Under the pieces are notes generated by a model. It worked only from the letters and a program-made list of their open reading frames with translations. It searched no databases and was not told the DNA's origin. From assembly GCF_949628215.1 (NCBI RefSeq), contig NC_134279.1:58015766-58079765 (forward strand): 64,000 nucleotides of DNA, in the 5' to 3' direction. The translations under genes were made by a program, and so were the position numbers. The DNA comes from Phalacrocorax aristotelis. Lineage: Eukaryota > Chordata > Aves > Suliformes > Phalacrocoracidae. The first letter of the stretch is position 1. Every line of letters starts with the position of its first letter. Below, one piece after another: positions 1 to 13,300 of the stretch.

Positions 1-3000
1 GAACTGCAAAATATGTCTTTTTTACTCATCAAGACAAGGCCATATGACAGTCTATCAAGAGCTTTTTGTAATGTTGTTGGTTTGATTATTTTTCCATGGG
101 TTTCTCGTATAGCTCTGCACTGTATAACTGAGATTAGATAATGTGCTGGATAAAAATAAATAAAGTTAACAAAGGAGGAACCATTTTGTTACTCTTTTTA
201 GTAATTTCTATTCAATTCTGCATTTCAGCTCCATTCTTTGCTGAAGAAATGATATTGAATCAAATGTTGCTTGTCTTCTTTCTTCAGCTTTTAATAAAAA
301 AAAAATCCCAGTTAAGGTCAGCAAAAGGTGAATTTCAAATGACATCTGTCTCAAATCCCATACCTTTTCTGAAGTGCACAGAACTTTCATTTCCAAACCC
401 TAGGTATTTCCAACTGAGCTGTAATTTCAGTAAACTTAAGTTGTCTTGAATTAACCCAGCACAGGAGTGGTGCCTCCTGAGAGATTTCCTGCCTTGGTTA
501 AACATTTTTTTAAATTTATAATATTAAACCTGGACACAGGCAACAAGTGCTGGAAATCTCTTCCTTGTACCTGTAAACCTTATTTCTCAATTTCAACCCA
601 AGGTTCAAAGGTTTCTACAAACTTCTTAGATCAGAGGTCAGGTACAAATTGCTGCACTTTGTAGCTCCTTTCTGCCGATATGACAGAATTTCACAGCAAA
701 GACAATTGTCTTTCATCCCCCTCTCCTCCGCGCACAGGCAACGCCAGGCAGTTAGAAGCGTGATATGTACAAGTCAGCCATTGGTACCTGAGTTTAATAA
801 ATAACTAACTGGGTTTCAGTGGTGCAAGGTGCATATTATAAAAGGGGTCAAATGTCAGTGCACAAAGGAAAAAAAAAAACCCGGCCACTGACTAAGCCAA
901 ATGCTTTGAGTTTAATGTACTTTCAGTGGTGAACATTCACATCCCAACTGTGGTTTGCTTTATGCTGATTTTAATTTCTGTGACCTGATGGGGAGGGAAC
1001 ATGTTGGTCTGCTTTCAGCTTTCCCTGAAATCTCTGCCTCTTGCTGAAAGCAGGGTTGCAAGTTGGGCCCCCCGTCGTTGCGGTGTTCACGTGGTGAACA
1101 CAAAGCTAAGAATGTTGCAATAAATATAGTGCATAAGATTAGGGTGAACAGAAGAGTCTGAGGCTATTTTTATTGTTATAAAATTGACTAAGTGAGTAGA
1201 CTTTGTATGAACAGGCAGGATGTGTTATGTTTCACTCTGGGATCTCCAGAAGAGTTAGCTGAAAAGGTTAGATCAGAAAAGAGAACTGTAGTTTATGAAC
1301 TTTTTTAGATAGTCTTGGTTGCACTGTAGAGTGGAACATGTTGCTGTAATGTTTATGTAGACAGACAGATAGATAGACTGTTCTGCATTATAATAACAAA
1401 GTCACAAGCATGAGCACACATGTCCCTACTCCACAGAGTTCAGCAAAGCCTTTCAGTCATTCTCAATGATTAAATTAAATTACCATGTTCCTATATAAGA
1501 TTTTTCTTTGAAGAGGTAAGAAGTTAAATAGGTGGATGTCTTATCTTTCCTGTGTAATAATTAACAGACGAATTTAGTCGTGGTTTTGTTTTTCAGTTGC
1601 AGATGATAATTTTTCCTGTCTTTCTTATGGCAAAAGCTTGAGAGCTCCTAGTCCATACTGAATGAAACACTTCTTCCTTTCCTAGAAAGAATGCTTTTTA
1701 AAGCAGAGAAGTTAATGAGGAGGGTCCTTATCTGTACCAGCATCTCTGCAGAGAACTCTGTTTAATTGCACTTCTGGTAAACAAACGCTGCAAAAAGTTT
1801 CCCCTCAAGTACAGCTCATCCAGAATAGGAAATACTCGTTACATACCAAGTGACTACATTGCACTTTATTTATATGTATGTCACACATTTTCCTGCCTGA
1901 CCGTGGTAACAGTAGACTTCGTTGACTGGATTGACATTTGGGAATTTGGGGAGAAGGAAAGGGTTGTGTTGTTTCCTGATTTGGAAAGATGATAAGAACG
2001 ATTACACAACCCATCTCTCATCTCAGTTTTCCTCAACATGTGGCTTCAATATCTTGCAGGATAATAACTTCAGCCTCAGCCAGCGACCGGTTCTATCAAG
2101 ATAGCTGAGAGTTGGACTGGGTAAAAGATGGAGCTGGGGAAAACAGTATAACGCATGGGTTACACAACTTGTTGGGACAAAGTTCTGAATGACTTGCAGC
2201 AAAGTGCATTATAAAATAGGGGAGGAGACTAGTTTTTGCCTACCCAAACTTCCTTCAGAAGTGGTTGAAGCTGAGATGGCTGGTTTGGCACTGCAGTAGC
2301 ATAAAAACACTCAAGAAAGACACACTGCTTTGACAGAATTCATGTTGCAGAAGCAGGGAAAATAACAAACATGTTGGTAGGATGCTCTACATGTTGCTGG
2401 TGCTTTGGCACGTCTATAAGTTTTTCATCAGCATCGTTTCATTCTTGCCATGAGAAAACCATATACACATGAACAGAATTTTAACCTGTGATCATCAAAA
2501 AGCAATGGCAATAAGTAAAGTGCCAGGCTCAGAAGAGTTTTCATACTTTATTATTTGAGATATCATCATTGCTAACTCATTGAATATTATTTTTGCAGTT
2601 TCTAGGCCAGGAGATCAGGTCGTCAAGGCACCTCCATCCTGGGAACGTTCACTGCTTGGCACTGATATTGCTTATGGATAATGCAAGCAGAACCTTTGAC
2701 AGCCTTTTCAGGATCACACTCCAAAATCCAATATGCCATAGAAGGATGCAGAGAGGGTGGATAACAGAATAGACAGGAAGTTTGCACAATACAAGGTGAC
2801 TTTATTTTGTAGGGAAATCATAGTTTCAGCTCCATTTTTTAAATTGTATATAAAATTGCTGTGCGGTAAGATTAAAATGGCTAAGGGAACTGGTATAATA
2901 TGGCTAAGAGAATCAGATCTGTGACTGTTATTGCTCTTAATGATAGTGATGAAAATAAGAAGTTCAACCTTCAAATCCTAGGCTGAAGTTGTAGCCGATT

Positions 3001-6000
3001 GTGACTGTACAAATTCAGTGTTCATTTGTCTGATTAGCATTCAAGTTTTAACCTGGAAAATTCCAGGATGTTAATTTACAGAATAATTTCAGGTGTTTTC
3101 CTCCTAAAAAGGAGCAAGAAGTAAAAGAATAGATTTATAGTAATTTTGTTACAGATTTTTAAGCCAAATACATTGCTTTTGATTGGTGATGGGAGGATGT
3201 AACCAGTCTCTGCAAAACTTTTAAGGCAGGATTTTCAGTAGTGCTCCTCGCTGTCTTAAATATATCCCTATAGAAATATTATAGTCTTATAACTGATGTC
3301 ATAGATGCTGAGTACTGTTGGAAAGATCACCCTTAATTTTATGGTTCTTTATATTTCTTCTTTGAATAGAACAAAATCAAAAGATGAAGCCAACAGTTTT
3401 TGGTGTGTTTTAAATGGAACCAACCATTTTTAATGTGCTTAGGACACTTAGGATGAATTTAATCACCTGAGAAGCATGCACAGACCCCACCTCTGCAGTA
3501 GCTCCACCCTGAAAACTGCTTTTCAGGCCCAGAACATTAACTTGCCCCATACAAGGAGAACATGACTACCTGACCAGAATAAAATTGAAGTTTAAGCTTG
3601 AAATACGAACTCTTCCACTGAAATCAGCAGCCAGACTCCTGATGACAGGCCATAGGTTAGGATGCCGAGTGTCACCATTAGCAGAAGTGGGAATTTCAGC
3701 AACTAGCCTGGGGATTTAGTAGGCCAGTCTTATCCTGCCCCTTAGGTACTTTACACCATTTCTCTCTACATCTAAATATGGTACTGCTAGTGGGCAGAGA
3801 GCCACTGCTGTACCTGTTCAGGCCTGAATGTACATGGGAAGTTATGTGGTGCAGCAAATGCTGCTGCCTGTGCATATACTTGAGTCCCATGCAGCACCTG
3901 AGCCAAAAGGTTTCTCCCAGGTGACCCTAGCTGGAGATGGACAAGTTTGATTGCCTTAATTCAGGCACGCACATGATGATGAGAATATGCAGTGCTTTAG
4001 TGGTGCTGGCAGCAGGATAACTTGCACAGCAGACAGACATGTTGTTGTTAATAACTAGTGCCGATCTGACCTATGAGATTACTCTCCCAAGCTGCTCATC
4101 ACAAGCTACTCATCAAGCCTCTTGCCAGCCTATGTTTCTGCTTTTTAGGTCTGCTGATGCAGTTCACCAGTTTCTCCCCAGAGTTTTGCCAAAATGATCC
4201 AGTTTAAGAAAATCCACCTTTTCAAAGTGTTTAACCTAGCCTGGGGCAACTTCTTTACCCAGGTGCAGGTAAAGCAGTGCAGATTTTCTCGTGGCCTGTT
4301 GGCCTCAACTACTGCTTTTTTTGTTAAGTCTGAAGTCATCATCCATTCCTAGCAACCATCCTTTTCCTGTATGAAAGACACTCAGAAAAGGTCCCTAGCC
4401 AAAAAGCCGTGCTGAAATGCTGCACTCTCTCTTGCACTGACCCAGCACAAGATTTACGTTCAGACATTTGTATTTCATTAGCGACAGCAGGTAGGGAACC
4501 AAGCTGTGGTCCAACACCTGTTGAAAACCACACCAAGGACTAGCCTTTGAGACTTGAAACGTAAGTTAATTTGGAGTCAGGCAAAGTATTTTTGTAGATT
4601 TTTTATCAAAGACCAGATGCTTTATTTACCACACTTGCTGTCTACCTGGCCTCTGTCTGCACTGTGCAGGGAGAGGAGCCAAGGATGCTGATTCCAGCAG
4701 GATGTCTCCTAAGCTGATTGCAAACAGAAGGCGAAGCCTTCTGCCATGAAGCACACAGGATGGCAGCAAGCTTGCAGGGCCGGTGGCTAGGTTAGGCACG
4801 TTTGTAAAAGAGGTGAGACTTTCCATTCCACCATTAGTTTGGGAAGAAGCATCTTGCACGCCAGCTCCCTGCCGTGGCTGCGGATTGCTAGGCTGGGCCC
4901 TGCAGTGGGGCACGCCGTGGCTCAGCTCGGTGAACAGCCCCAGAGACACTGGCTTTGTTCAGCTCATTTATGCAAACAAATCATAAGAAAGGTGTGACAG
5001 GCTTGCCAAGAAAAAGAAAACTGATGTATAATGACACCATAGTTATCTTTAAAAGGGGAGGTAACTTGCACATCACACTTGCAGCAATGCTTGAGCCACA
5101 ACCTTATTTTGGCTTGGTGTGGCCCCTGCTCTTTTTCTGTTCAGCCAATAAATCTGTAAACAGGCAAACTGGGTTTCCAGCAAGAGCATTTCTGTGTACA
5201 TCTGATGTTTCTGATAAAGTTATACAGCTGTTATTAGTAAGCTGTCGTTATATACACTTCATATACCTAAAGTTGCCATGAGAAAAGAGTCAGCTTTTAA
5301 AAAGAAACAGATTTAATGGCAGCCATGCTTCCAGAGGTGCTGCTCAGTGTCAGCAGCAGGATTACCATTTGCCCTTACTATTTCAACTAAAAAACTAGGA
5401 AGGTCACATTTAAACCAGTAGCTGTTATTTCCTTCTGTTAACAGGGTGTATTTAGTTAAAATTTCAGCAACTAACCTTCCCTCTGCAGCAGCTGTGGCTT
5501 AAAATGCAAAACTGTGTGTGTTTCTTGAAGCAAGCAGGGAGCCATGTGGTATCCATGAGGGCACGCTGTGTCAGCTCAGCAGGAGTTTGTACGGTCCATG
5601 GGCTGGGGTTGGAGGATGGGAGTCCCTGTCCCCTCCTCCCTCTGGTTATCATAGAGCCAGCATGTCTCCCTGAGGTCTCCTGCTGCCAGCACCCATCCCT
5701 GTGCTAAGTGACTGCCAGCGGCTGTGTCACCTGTGGCAGGACACATGATGCCACTAAGTCTAGGTAACACAAAACTGGAGGGATGAATTAAGCACAAATA
5801 TAAAAAACCCCATTTTATAGGAGACTGTGAATGGAGTGGACACACAGTTGCTGCCACAAGGATGCCAGCTGTGTCCCTTGTGTTTGTAAAAGCCTGTTTT
5901 ACCACACCAGGATCCACAGAGGAGCAAGTGACAGCATAACTTCACAGGGCATGGCCCAGAGCTGGACAAGCCCAGGGATAAGATGCTATATGGACTGCAG

Positions 6001-9000
6001 GCATCACTTTCTCACCAGGGCCCCAAGCTGCCTTTACCCTAGCACAAGGGACATCAGTGTTTGGCCCAGCATTGTTGTTAATCAAGGCGTGGTATTTGTT
6101 TAATAAAAGATCTGCTTCGGTTAATCAGCCTGCTCACAATATGCTTTAGGTCTGTCACTGCTAACACAGCAAGTTTCCTGTTTAATATTCTGAGCTGCGA
6201 TGCAAAAAAAGATAGGTTAAAAAGAAGGTTATTAATGTTTAGGGCAAGAACTATTTACACCCACCCAACTGGCAGCGGGGAAGGAGTTTCGTAAGCAAAG
6301 GGAAGTGAAATTTGAACGGTTTCATTGAAACGATTACATCTGAGAGTTCACCTGCGTGAGGGAGGCTCCTTGGAGCAGAGACACTGAACTGAAGGGCTCA
6401 CAAGCCTGGCTCCTGATGGGCTGGCAGCAGTTAGCATCTAACATGACGCTGAAAAATCAAGCAGGCTTTACTTTTTTCTGTGAAGAAAAGAAGCCAGTCT
6501 TGTTTCAGTCCTGATACCGGGTCATTTAAAACTTAGTTGTCTCCAAAGCACAACATTTCTGATTAGGAATTAATATTTTTCTCTGTCTCTTTTTTCTGAA
6601 TCTTTGTCATTGAGATCAGGGGTACCTTCCTGCTCAGAGACTAGAAAGTAAGCACTTATATTTCACAATACACTACATTTTAATGTAGTTTAAAGTTTTG
6701 CTTCTTCCAAGATTAATCACACTTAGTGGGTGTACTAAAATCAGTCTGGCTTTATTAAGCCCACTAAACCCACAGTATTAGCTCATGCCCTGTGTATACC
6801 TGCAACACATGGTAGCAAGTTTTCATGATCAGTCTACTGTGGGCTAAAAAAATGCACCAGTAGGATTGAACACATTGGGAATAGGTAATTTTGGAAACAA
6901 CTTTCTTCATAGTGATTGCTTTTTGACATGAATAGGTTATGTTGTGCTGCCAGCCAATTTTGTAAGGGAGTAGCAACAGGAGGAGAGAGCTCTTAGAACA
7001 GTTATGCCTGCGGTTTTTTTCTCATCAAGGTAGATAACTGAACTTGGTGAAGGTGTTGATTGTGTCGTGTGGCAATGAATGTTGTCAAGTGTGTATTTAG
7101 CTGCATCAAGCAGGACTACGTGGGCTCTATAATTGTTTTAGGTTGTATATACTTATGAAACCCAGCTCTATGGAGCTGCACAGAAAAAATTAAACACATT
7201 TGATCATGAATTTTGAGCAGCTTGAAGTACAACTCCCAATACTAGAAATCATCCTGCTGGTGCAGTGCAAAGTTCTGGAGAACATACCAGTTCCTGGACA
7301 GCCACCGAATTACTAGCTGGTTTCTGGTAGGCAGGGGAGACTTTGCTCTATCTCACCTCTCTCCACAGTCCCAGTGCCTGTCTGTAGCTTTCTAAACAAT
7401 AGCCACAGTGACTGAGCCCCACAGATAACAGAATACAGAGACTTTTATTTTGTAAGTTAACCTAAAACTTATGGTAATGACTCATTTCTAAACTTACCCA
7501 AACCTGGGGCGATAAGTAATTCACTTGCCAACAGGTGGCCCATATAAAGGTAATGATTACTCCCCAGTAAAGTGTTTGTTTAACAAGCTTTACTTTTATT
7601 CAGGGAAAGGTGAAGTCACATTTTTAGGAACAAATTGTCAAGTGAAAAATGAAAATGTTTTTCTCTGCCTTAATTTTTTTAATTTTATCAAATAATTCCC
7701 AGAGTAAAATGAAAATGTCTGACTGTGACACATCAAAAAGGGAAAACATTTGAATCCGAGAGAAACATTTATCAACAACATTTTAAAGCAAGAAGCTATC
7801 AAAACCATGCAGTTCTATGAAAGACCCAGCTTCAAATAAATTATTTCTACATTATTGCCTGGGCACCGGCATCACTATTACTGCCCTCCATCTTCTCTGC
7901 CTCCCCCTCTGCTCTTCGTATTTTTAAATGAAAATGGCTCAGAAGCATCAGCATGTAACACCCATGGCCCAAACACTCCTGCAGGATTGAGCCCTACCAC
8001 AGACCGAGACTCAGAAGTCTGGTTTCCCAAACACATTTAGGAGCCGAACCAGGTGTTTGCCATGACTGTGGCAAAGGCATCTCTGGATACAGACTAGCAC
8101 AATTCTGCACAGTTCAGGAGCTCTACTTAAAAAAATCTGAGGCGCTAAGGTTACTAGGATTTAAACAGGTTTTTTGGACTGTACTAATCAGATTTAGGTG
8201 CCTAAATTTTGCGCTCATATTTCTGTGGGCTTGGGCCTCCTGTACCAGGGAAAGACCTGTCTGCATAGTACTGATGCACTGAAAAATGGCCAAATCATTA
8301 TAATGAAGGGTATATATCACAGTCCTTGTAGGACAGAGAGAAACCTGTGTCCCCATGAATAACACAACTGCATAGACTAAATAAATCTGTTGAAGCTTTG
8401 TGAAACCCAGATTGGAAGCATTTCTTATGGTGGTTTGCTGAGTTTCCTATGGAGGCCAGTGTTTTTTGACAGTTCCATCAACCAACTGGTCATGAATGCA
8501 AATCATGGCAAATAAATCAGTGGATGATGCAAAGGCTGATGGAGTTGTAAAAAACAATGAGGGAGAGGTAATGGTGTAGCACTCAGTAGGTGGGATCTAC
8601 TCAAAAGGCAGTTGGGATAGGGCTGAAGACAAGGTTGTGGCATTTAGGAGTAGGAAACAGAAAGCATGCCCCTGCATGGGATGTAACTCCAGCAAGTGGT
8701 GCTTCTGGAAATAATTTGGGGTTAGAATTTACAAAAAAACTCCACATAGTTTGCTAGCGAGAAGGTGTGGAGAAACAGCCCTTGGTCACAGAGATGTGGG
8801 GAGAAGAAAGAGAGATCTTCATTCCTGTATATAGCAAGGGTGAAAAAGGCTGAAACTCTAGAGAACTGTAGAAAGAGCCACAAAAACAATTTTAGGTGAA
8901 AAAATAACTGATTGTGAAGGAATTCAGTAGTTCAGCCAGCAAGTTTTATTAAAAAGACAGAGTGTGTCTTGGTTACACAACTTAAATATCTTCATAATGC

Positions 9001-10295
9001 AAAAGCAGAGGTCTTGAAAAGACTCTTCAATCTATTGGAGAAAGGTTTAACAAGTAATCCTAGCTGGAAGTAAAAGCCAGAGAAATTCTCATAGGAAATA
9101 CAGCACACATGCTTGTCTGAGTGATTGATTAGCAAACAAGACATAAAGGGAAGTGGTAGGGCCTACAGATCTTTGATACCCTACAATCAAGGTCCTTCTG
9201 GAAGATATTATTTAGTCAGATAAAAGTTATTAGAGTCAATGTACCAATAGCAATAAAATGTAATAGTCCATGTCATAAGCAATCGCTCATATTAAATGGT
9301 CTGACGGTCCTTTCCAGTTTTAAAAGTCAATGAATTAACTACTCTTAAAGTTTCAGTGTCTTATTTAATTGTGTTCAGAGAGGAAGTCTACCCTCTTGCA
9401 GTTGTAGTCATTAGCATGGTCATCTCCTCCTGTAGGTCTGCATTTCCCACCCTCTGCCTGTGTTCAAATGCAGAATGAGGTTTCAGTGATTTGTCTTCCC
9501 CTGTTGGCTTGCAGGGCTGTGCTGGCCAATTGCTCTAAAGCAAGTTGCCTGTCATAAGAGAGTGATTCTCCTCAGCTTTTTTTAAAGTCATGTTGTAATA
9601 ACAGAAGAGACAAACATGTCAGACATTGTACCACAAGCAGTAGGCAACTCAGCAGCTTGCCAGATCACCCAGTGCTAACGCATATTTATTATTTCCTACT
9701 CAACTGTTATTGTGAAGGCCTAGAGGAACAAGGGGTTGTTATCAAATGAGAACCATGCCTGGCACTTCTCATGCATTCACCACCTTTCAATGTGAAGTAC
9801 GGCACCTGGCACTTGTGCTGTTCAGGAGTAGATGGATTGTAATCCATCTCCAAGCAATGACTGAGAGGGAAGAGAGGGCTCTGGAGGTGGGAACCACTCA
9901 CTCTACAGCAGTCTCTTCTCCTTCCAAATCCCATGCCAGCTACTTCCTACCCATTCAAAGAGGAGATGAACCTCCCTAGGGTCTCAAGGTTTTGAGGTGT
10001 TTGGCGGCAACTTGCATGCGACGTCATCCTCTTGTGCCAGCAGCTCTCAATGCTGGAGTGGTATGGACAGGTGATCCTCACACCCCTTTCAAAGAGGGGC
10101 TGGGCCTAAATCCAGGATGTGCTCCCCCTGCAATATAAGTGCTCAGGCTGGTGTGGCTTGTTCATCTGCTTCTCTGTGGCCTTTGTCCTAGTTTGAAGAA
10201 CAAACTTGCAGAACAACTGCAGGAAGACAGAAGAGAGGGTGGGATTCTGGTGGTAGCTAACAGCTTCTAATGAGTGTCCTCCTTCCTTTGCCCAG
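1..10295. other. No recognisable gene; probable 5' intron or upstream flank of RBM47
   Basis: About 10.3 kb with only short chance open frames on both strands. Nothing resembles a conserved domain or an avian repeat that I can name. Because the first RBM47 coding exon starts with a splice acceptor at 10294-10295, untranslated upstream exon(s) must exist. Whether they lie in this stretch or left of the window cannot be told from sequence. Small features seen are a GACA/GATA-type short tandem repeat near 1360-1378 and a TATA-box-like string at 837-844. Confidence 0.5.
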
Positions 10296-10326
10296 GTTTT
10301 ATCAGGCTGTGAATGAGTTTGACACC
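10296..10326 (+). other. RBM47: RBM47 5' UTR segment of the first coding exon, containing a uORF
   Basis: The polypyrimidine-rich run ending CCCAG at 10291-10295 is a good splice acceptor, so the exon begins at 10296 with 31 nt of leader before the start codon. The leader contains a five-codon uORF (ATG at 10313, TGA at 10328-10330) that overlaps the main ATG by two bases. The main frame stays open back to the acceptor, so an N-terminal extension from an upstream exon cannot be formally excluded. The conserved N-terminus argues for 10327. Confidence 0.75.
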
Positions 10327-13300
10327 ATGACCGCTGAGGACTCCACCGCAAGGATGAGCAACGATTCCTCCAACATGGCTACCACAAAAGTCCCTGAAGG
10401 TGTTGCTGGTGCACCCAATGAGGCAGCTCTTCTGGCCCTCATGGAGCGCACTGGATATAGTATGATCCAGGAGAATGGGCAACGCAAGTACGGCGGCCCT
10501 CCTCCTGGCTGGGAGGGCCTGCACCCTCCTCGCGGCTGCGAAGTCTTTGTGGGCAAAATCCCCCGTGACGTCTACGAAGATGAGCTTGTCCCTGTGTTCG
10601 AGTCCATTGGCCGCATCTATGAAATGCGCCTGATGATGGACTTTGATGGGAAGAACCGTGGCTACGCCTTCGTGATGTACACGCAGAAGCACGAGGCGAA
10701 GCGTGCAGTCAGGGAGCTGAACAACTACGAAATCCGCCCCGGCAGGCTGCTGGGTGTGTGCTGCAGCGTGGATAACTGCCGGCTCTTCATCGGAGGCATT
10801 CCCAAAATGAAGAAGAGAGAGGAGATCCTGGAAGAGATTGCCAAAGTGACAGAAGGCGTGCTGGATGTCATCGTATATGCCAGCGCCGCAGACAAGATGA
10901 AGAACAGAGGCTTTGCCTTTGTGGAGTATGAGAGCCATCGAGCAGCAGCAATGGCCAGGAGGAAACTCATGCCAGGAAGGATCCAGCTGTGGGGACACCA
11001 AATTGCTGTTGACTGGGCGGAGCCAGAGATAGATGTAGATGAAGACGTCATGGAGACTGTTAAAATCCTCTATGTGAGGAATTTAATGATTGAGACCACA
11101 GAGGACACCATTAAAAAGGTCTTTGGGCAGTTTAACCCTGGTTGTGTAGAACGTGTGAAAAAAATACGCGATTATGCCTTTGTGCACTTTACAACCAGGG
11201 AAGATGCCATTCACGCCATGAACAACCTTAATGGTGTTGAACTGGAAGGCTCATGCCTGGAGGTTACCTTGGCCAAGCCAGTAGACAAGGAGCAATACAC
11301 TCGCTACCAGAAAGCAGCAAAAGGAGGGGCCACAGCAACGCCCGAAGTAGCTCAGCAACCTAATTATGTTTACTCTTGTGATCCGTACACACTAGCGTAT
11401 TATGGATATCCGTACAATGCCTTGATTGGGCCCAACAGAGATTACTTTGTGAAAGGTTAGTAAGCACAATTAGGGGATGTGATGGGCAGGTTTGGTCTCA
11501 GGCTGGTGCAGCCCAATGTCTGCCTGAGCCAAAGGACAGCTGGTGGTTCACACTTTTTTCTTAAACAGTCTTTTATAGGTGTTTTTGCCATATTTCTGTT
11601 TGGTTTCATTTTAATTTATGACTGCAGAGTGTATTTATCTATAAATTATTGTTAATGTACAGGCTAGTATGAGGGAAGCGTCAAAACTATGGTTAGGAAT
11701 GATCTAATGGACCAAGCATGGCATGGGGAAGAGAGGCATCTGGCTTTTATGAGTGCTGTACTAAGTCTGAGCAAGCCCAAGGACTCCAGCTTCTGATGGC
11801 TCCTTCCAAAGAGCTGGATACTAAGTATTAGAGATTGTGAGAGGGTGTTCCCTTTGCCTTCTCCTGGAGGTGTGGGTACAGTGACCTGGTCATCCAAAGG
11901 GAGGGATGTCAGGGAAAGCCTCAGTTGGGAGCTCTCCAGGTGTCATTTGCCCTCTGCATTAAAATGACCGTAGTGCTGTGTCCTTTATAAAGAAGTCATT
12001 TGAGAACTACGAGCAGAAGGAATCACGTGAGTGCAATATAATTATTTTATTATATATCCTTTAATTAGTTATCAGTTATGGTCATTAAAAATTAACCAAA
12101 AATCAGTTATTAATAAAAAACCCTAGCAGCTATAACTGGTGTTATAATTGCAATTATCCTGTACTTACAGAAATTATAGTTTCCTGAAATTTAATATGTA
12201 TTTCCATATAACAGGCAGTTCAGCATGAATATATTCTTAAAGCACCCACATAAATGAAGAAATATTTTTAACCCTAGTTGATGAAGAATTTCAGCTTCTT
12301 CTCAAATTCCAGATTTGTACTTGCAATGAACTACAAAGGGGTTAACTGACAGTCTAAATATTCAATTAGGCCATGATAGAGTGCATTAATACCACAGTGT
12401 CCAAAGTACTGCATAACATGCATGGGGTCGCTAAGATAAATAAAGGCAATAATTTTGGAGATGGCATTTATTCACATTAGTAATAAAATAGCAGAGAAAA
12501 CAAACAACAGTAGTAAAAATATAAGCAATGGTGGGACAAAGTTGGTTAAAAGCCAGGTACAACTTCAGACCATCTCTGCAGGGTCCCATCATGGCAGCTG
12601 AGAGGTGTGCCTCTCACCCTGGGCGTGAGAGGGTGTCCTCTGGAGGACAGCTGAGAGCAGCAACTCTTCCTGCTGCATAGAAATCACCCCTGGAGGGGCA
12701 CCTCTGTCTTTGCTGAGTGCATTATACCCATAACACTGGCCACAAGAGTTGCATCAGTATACATAACCAGTCAATCTATGGTCAGAAACATCAAGACCAA
12801 AACTTGTATTGTTTTAATGGGTGCTTCTAAGGCCAAGCTCTTCAGTTTTCATAAGTAAAGTCACTAAGATTCAGATCAAGCTAACTTCAGCAGTCTTGAT
12901 TCTAAGTACGTGCCGCTCAGTCTCAACCTGGGGCCCTTCATGCTCCCCACAGGGCTGTTGCTCTCCATTATTCACCATCTTCTTCTATGTTGTTATCATA
13001 AGCAGGCAGCATACGAGGCAGAGGGCGAGGTGCAGCTGGCAACAGAGCCCCAGGCCCCAGGGGCTCCTACCTGGGGGGATACTCCGCTGGCCGTGGCATC
13101 TACAGCAGGTACCACGAAGGCAAAGGAAAACAGCAGGAGAAAGGATACGAGCTGGTACCCAACTTGGAGTTACCTGCGGTCAATCCAGTGGCCATTAAGC
13201 CTGGTGCAGGTCAGTATGTGCAATGAAGGGAGGAAAGCAGAGGTGGCGGGCTAGCCCCCTCTCCGAGCCCCATGTCAGGTGTGCGGGCACCCCTCCAGCC

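Noticed and set aside
10267..11001. 244-codon - strand open frame opposite RBM47
   Set aside because: An antisense shadow of the GC-rich RRM exon; the + strand protein is clearly the conserved one.
12821..13254. Two + strand open frames running through the cassette exon in other frames
   Set aside because: The spliced frame from 13003 gives the conserved RG-rich RBM47 sequence. These frames cross intron sequence and match nothing.
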